Shown piece after piece: positions 62,206 through 64,000 of a stretch of DNA of 64,000 bases. The position numbers and the translations under genes were made by a program. The notes below the pieces were generated by a model. That model saw only the letters and a list, made by a program, of their open reading frames with translations. It searched no databases and had not been told where the DNA came from. Each line of letters begins with the position of its first letter. The first letter of the stretch is position 1. The stretch lies in NCBI GenBank assembly GCA_036501515.1, contig DASYAD010000032.1:5030-69029 (forward strand), written 5' to 3'. The DNA is from Trebonia sp036501515. GTDB lineage: Bacteria > Actinomycetota > Actinomycetes > Streptosporangiales > Streptosporangiaceae.

Positions 62206-63264
62206 GTGTCCGTCAACCTTGGGTTCGCTCAGGCTAGTAATGACTTCCTGATCGCGGCGCTGCTGATCTACTCGCTCGCGGTGATCGCCTTCGCGGGTGA
62301 CTACGCGTTCGGCCGGCCGCGCCGGGCCGCCGCGGCCAGGGCCGCCGTGCCGGCCGCGGCCCAGCTGGCCACCGTTGGCGCGGGCGGCGGCGGTGTCGCG
62401 GTCGCCGACAGGGCGAACGGCTCCGGGCCGGCGGCGCCGCCGGGTGCGGGCGGGCTGGTGCCCGGCCGCCGGCTTGGCGCCTTCCGGTCAATCTGGGCCG
62501 CGGGGCCGTGGATACGGGCCGCGATGGCGTTCAGCGCCGTCGGCGTCTCCGCGCACACGGTGGCGGTGGTCTGCCGCGGCATCGCGGTGCACCGGGCGCC
62601 GTGGGGCGACATGTACGAGTTCATCACGGCGCTGACGTGCGTGGCCGCGATCTTCTTCGGCTACATCGTGGTGCGCTACCGTGCCTACGCGCTTGGCGTG
62701 TTCGTGATGGGCGCGGTCGTTCTCGCGCTCGGCCTGGCCGAGACGCTCATCTACACGCCCGCGGGCCCGCTCGTGCCCGCACTGCAGTCCTACTGGCTGT
62801 CCATTCACGTCACCGCGATGACGCTGGCGACCGGCATCTTCTTCGTCGCGGCCGTGCTCGGCGTCATGTACCTGGTGGCCGAGCGGTACCGGGCGCGGAT
62901 CGCCGCGGGCAAGGCCAAGCCGGGCAACGGGCTTATCGACCGCATCCCGTCGGCCGCGACGCTCGACAAGCTCACCTACCGCACGGTCGTCTTCGGTTTC
63001 CCCGTCTGGACCTTCGGCGTCATCGCCGGCGCCATCTGGGCAGACCAGGCCTGGGGCCGCTACTGGGGCTGGGACCCGGTTGAGACCTGGGCCTTCATCA
63101 CCTGGGTGATCTACGCGGCCTACCTGCATGCGCGAGCCACAGCGGGCTGGCGCGGCGCCCGGGCGCACTACATCCAGCTGCTCGGCTTCGCCAGCCTGGT
63201 GACCAACATGCTCGTCGTCCAGGTCTTCATCACCGGCATGCACTCCTACGCCGGCGTCAACTGA
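62206..63264 (+). CDS. ccsB: Cytochrome c biogenesis protein CcsB (ResC type)
   Basis: A 352-residue membrane protein with about eight TM helices. The heme-handling WWD motif is WGRYWGWDPVETWAFITWVI. Conserved histidines on the outer face are seen in GVSAHTVAVVCRG and YWLSIHVTAMTLA. A Gly/Ala/Pro-rich loop (about 40-90) is an insertion. It binds and exports heme for covalent attachment to cytochromes c. It begins six bases after resB. A hairpin at 63278 follows. Confidence 0.94.
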   Translation: MSVNLGFAQASNDFLIAALLIYSLAVIAFAGDYAFGRPRRAAAARAAVPAAAQLATVGAGGGGVAVADRANGSGPAAPPGAGGLVPGRRLGAFRSIWAAGPWIRAAMAFSAVGVSAHTVAVVCRGIAVHRAPWGDMYEFITALTCVAAIFFGYIVVRYRAYALGVFVMGAVVLALGLAETLIYTPAGPLVPALQSYWLSIHVTAMTLATGIFFVAAVLGVMYLVAERYRARIAAGKAKPGNGLIDRIPSAATLDKLTYRTVVFGFPVWTFGVIAGAIWADQAWGRYWGWDPVETWAFITWVIYAAYLHARATAGWRGARAHYIQLLGFASLVTNMLVVQVFITGMHSYAGVN

Positions 63265-63277
63265 CCGAGACCACCGA

Positions 63278-63305
63278 CAGCCCGGGCTCACGTGAGCCCG
63301 GGCTG
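63278..63305. terminator. Terminator of the heme and cytochrome operon
   Basis: CAGCCCGGGCTCAC-GTGAGCCCGGGCTG is a perfect 14-bp inverted repeat, followed by TTTG, 14 bp after ccsB. Confidence 0.9.
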
Positions 63306-63392
63306 TTTGCGTACTGGCCCTGCTGACCGGCCCCGCCTGTGGATCCGGCGGAGTCACGCCCGCGGACGAGGTCCGCTGCTCCTGTCTCCCGC

Positions 63393-63665
63393 CTACTCGC
63401 CCGGCTCGGGGTTTCCGCTGATGAGGCGGTCGAGCATGAGCAGGAACTCAGCGTCGTCGTCAGGGCCGACCGGAACGGTCCGCCCGGCCTGCGCCCTCGC
63501 CCGGCTCGCCGGGTGGCGTTCCAGGGCGGCCGCCGCCGCCACTGCCCGGTGGGCGCCGTAAACGCGCGGCCGCGGCCGGCCGCGCCGGACCGGGCGGGCG
63601 ATCAGCCAGGCGGCCGCGGCGGCGGCAAGCATCACCGCGACAAACAGGACACCTGACAGAAACAT
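63393..63665 (-). CDS. Small membrane protein
   Basis: A 90-residue protein. One N-terminal helix (LSGVLFVAVMLAAAAAAWLI) precedes a basic Arg/Pro stretch (RPVRRGRPRPRVYG) and an acidic end (GPDDDAEFLLMLDRLISG). It is convergent with the cytochrome operon. The composition is coding-like and the topology is plausible. Function unknown. Confidence 0.6.
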   Translation of the reverse strand: MFLSGVLFVAVMLAAAAAAWLIARPVRRGRPRPRVYGAHRAVAAAAALERHPASRARAQAGRTVPVGPDDDAEFLLMLDRLISGNPEPGE

Positions 63666-63706
63666 GGCGGCAGCCTAACCGTCACGCTGCCGTCGAGTAT
63701 CCGGAA

Positions 63707-63776
63707 TGCACATCTTTTGCCACCTGCACATCTTTCCCACCTGCATGTCTAGTAGTGGTCTGTCACCCGGGGTGAC
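63707..63776. promoter_or_regulatory. Direct repeat and palindrome upstream of the last gene
   Basis: TGCACATCTTTTGCCACC (63707-63724) is repeated as TGCACATCTTTCCCACC (63725-63741), then TGCATG. A palindrome GTCACC-CGG-GGTGAC lies at 63762-63776. TACTCT near 63794-63799 may be a -10. The layout suggests a repressor site. Confidence 0.5.
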
Positions 63777-63832
63777 GAACGGGCCGATTCGGCATACTCT
63801 GGCCTTGGGCGCGGATAACAGGGAGTCCCAGG

Positions 63833-64000
63833 ATGCGGCTACGCCTATACGAGCGGCTTCGTCGGCTCGTCGGCTGGCGTTTGGGTTCGCAGGGTGAGGA
63901 CGGCGGCAGGGTACGGGATGCCCGTGCTTCCGCTCCGGAGGCCAGTGGCAGGCACCGCAGGGGTGCCGCCGGCCAGCCCGCGGGCCGGGTTGCCGCGGGG
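63833..64000 (+). CDS. Hypothetical protein, 5' end only
   Basis: The window ends within an open frame of at least 56 codons, starting at the ATG at 63833 with GGGAG upstream. It begins MRLRLYERLRRLVGWRLGSQ and continues as a basic, low-complexity head (GGRVRDARASAPEASGRHRR). Such arginine-rich starts are common in cytoplasmic tails of membrane proteins. I do not recognise it; the domain lies outside the window. Confidence 0.5.
   Translation, partial: MRLRLYERLRRLVGWRLGSQGEDGGRVRDARASAPEASGRHRRGAAGQPAGRVAAG

Overview
This is a high-GC window from an actinomycete chromosome. The markers are MshD (mycothiol), a Streptomyces-type GlnR, Rex with hemACDB, MurT/GatD, the 32-residue ribosomal protein bS22 and frequent GTGA stop/start overlaps. 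Gene order matches two known neighbourhoods: the Streptomyces glnR/mshD/phoU/pst area and the mycobacterial order proC, HTH gene, bS22, glutaredoxin, hemACDB, hemL, phosphatase, resA, resB, ccsB. I suspect a Streptosporangiales-like lineage but cannot prove it. Almost all of the window is ordinary chromosome; no integrase, transposase, phage gene, CRISPR array, tRNA or rRNA was seen.

Layout. 1-7.7 kb: accessory genes (hydrolase, methyltransferases, VOC protein with a deletion-scarred second copy, MFS-PadR-signal peptidase operon running into a truncated sortase). 7.7-11.5 kb: metH behind a probable S-adenosylhomocysteine riboswitch. 11.8-14.9 kb: Tat-exported small protein, DUF4331 protein, histidine-rich protein, membrane protein. 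15-21 kb: MetE-like core enzyme, membrane protein, FAD oxidoreductase, Ppx/GppA phosphatase, DivIVA-like coiled coil. 22-28 kb: mshD-glnR, MoaD-like protein, ECF sigma/anti-sigma/thioredoxin, then a sulfur operon (Cys-rich leader, DUF4395, sulfurtransferase, DUF1416). 28-33 kb: phoU and, on the other strand, pstSCAB behind a candidate PHO box. 33.7-41.7 kb: GntR-like regulator, two large degenerate conjugation-ATPase-like proteins, murT-gatD. 42-47.8 kb: nitrobindin-like protein, YgfZ, proline dehydrogenase, proC, AcuC-like deacetylase. 47.9-51 kb: HTH protein, bS22, a monooxygenase-like protein with a long Tyr/Gln/Asn-rich tail, glutaredoxin-like protein. 51-63.3 kb: rex-hemA-hemC-hemD-hemB-PrimPol-hemL-phosphatase-resA-resB-ccsB, a heme and cytochrome c maturation block under a Rex operator.

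The most unusual signals are: (1) a 74/77-bp repeat that encodes a 25-26 residue micro-ORF and sits in tandem pairs at two loci, chained by 4-nt stop/start overlaps into the neighbouring genes; (2) a small dispersed repeat present three times, once in frame inside hemC; (3) the metH riboswitch whose pseudoknot strand overlaps a Shine-Dalgarno-sequestering hairpin; (4) a sortase frame that continues from the signal peptidase gene after one TGA and has no start codon; (5) the monooxygenase-like protein with a prion-like tail; (6) the cysteine-rich leader peptide before the sulfur operon. Functions are inferred from sequence motifs read by eye; no database search was run.
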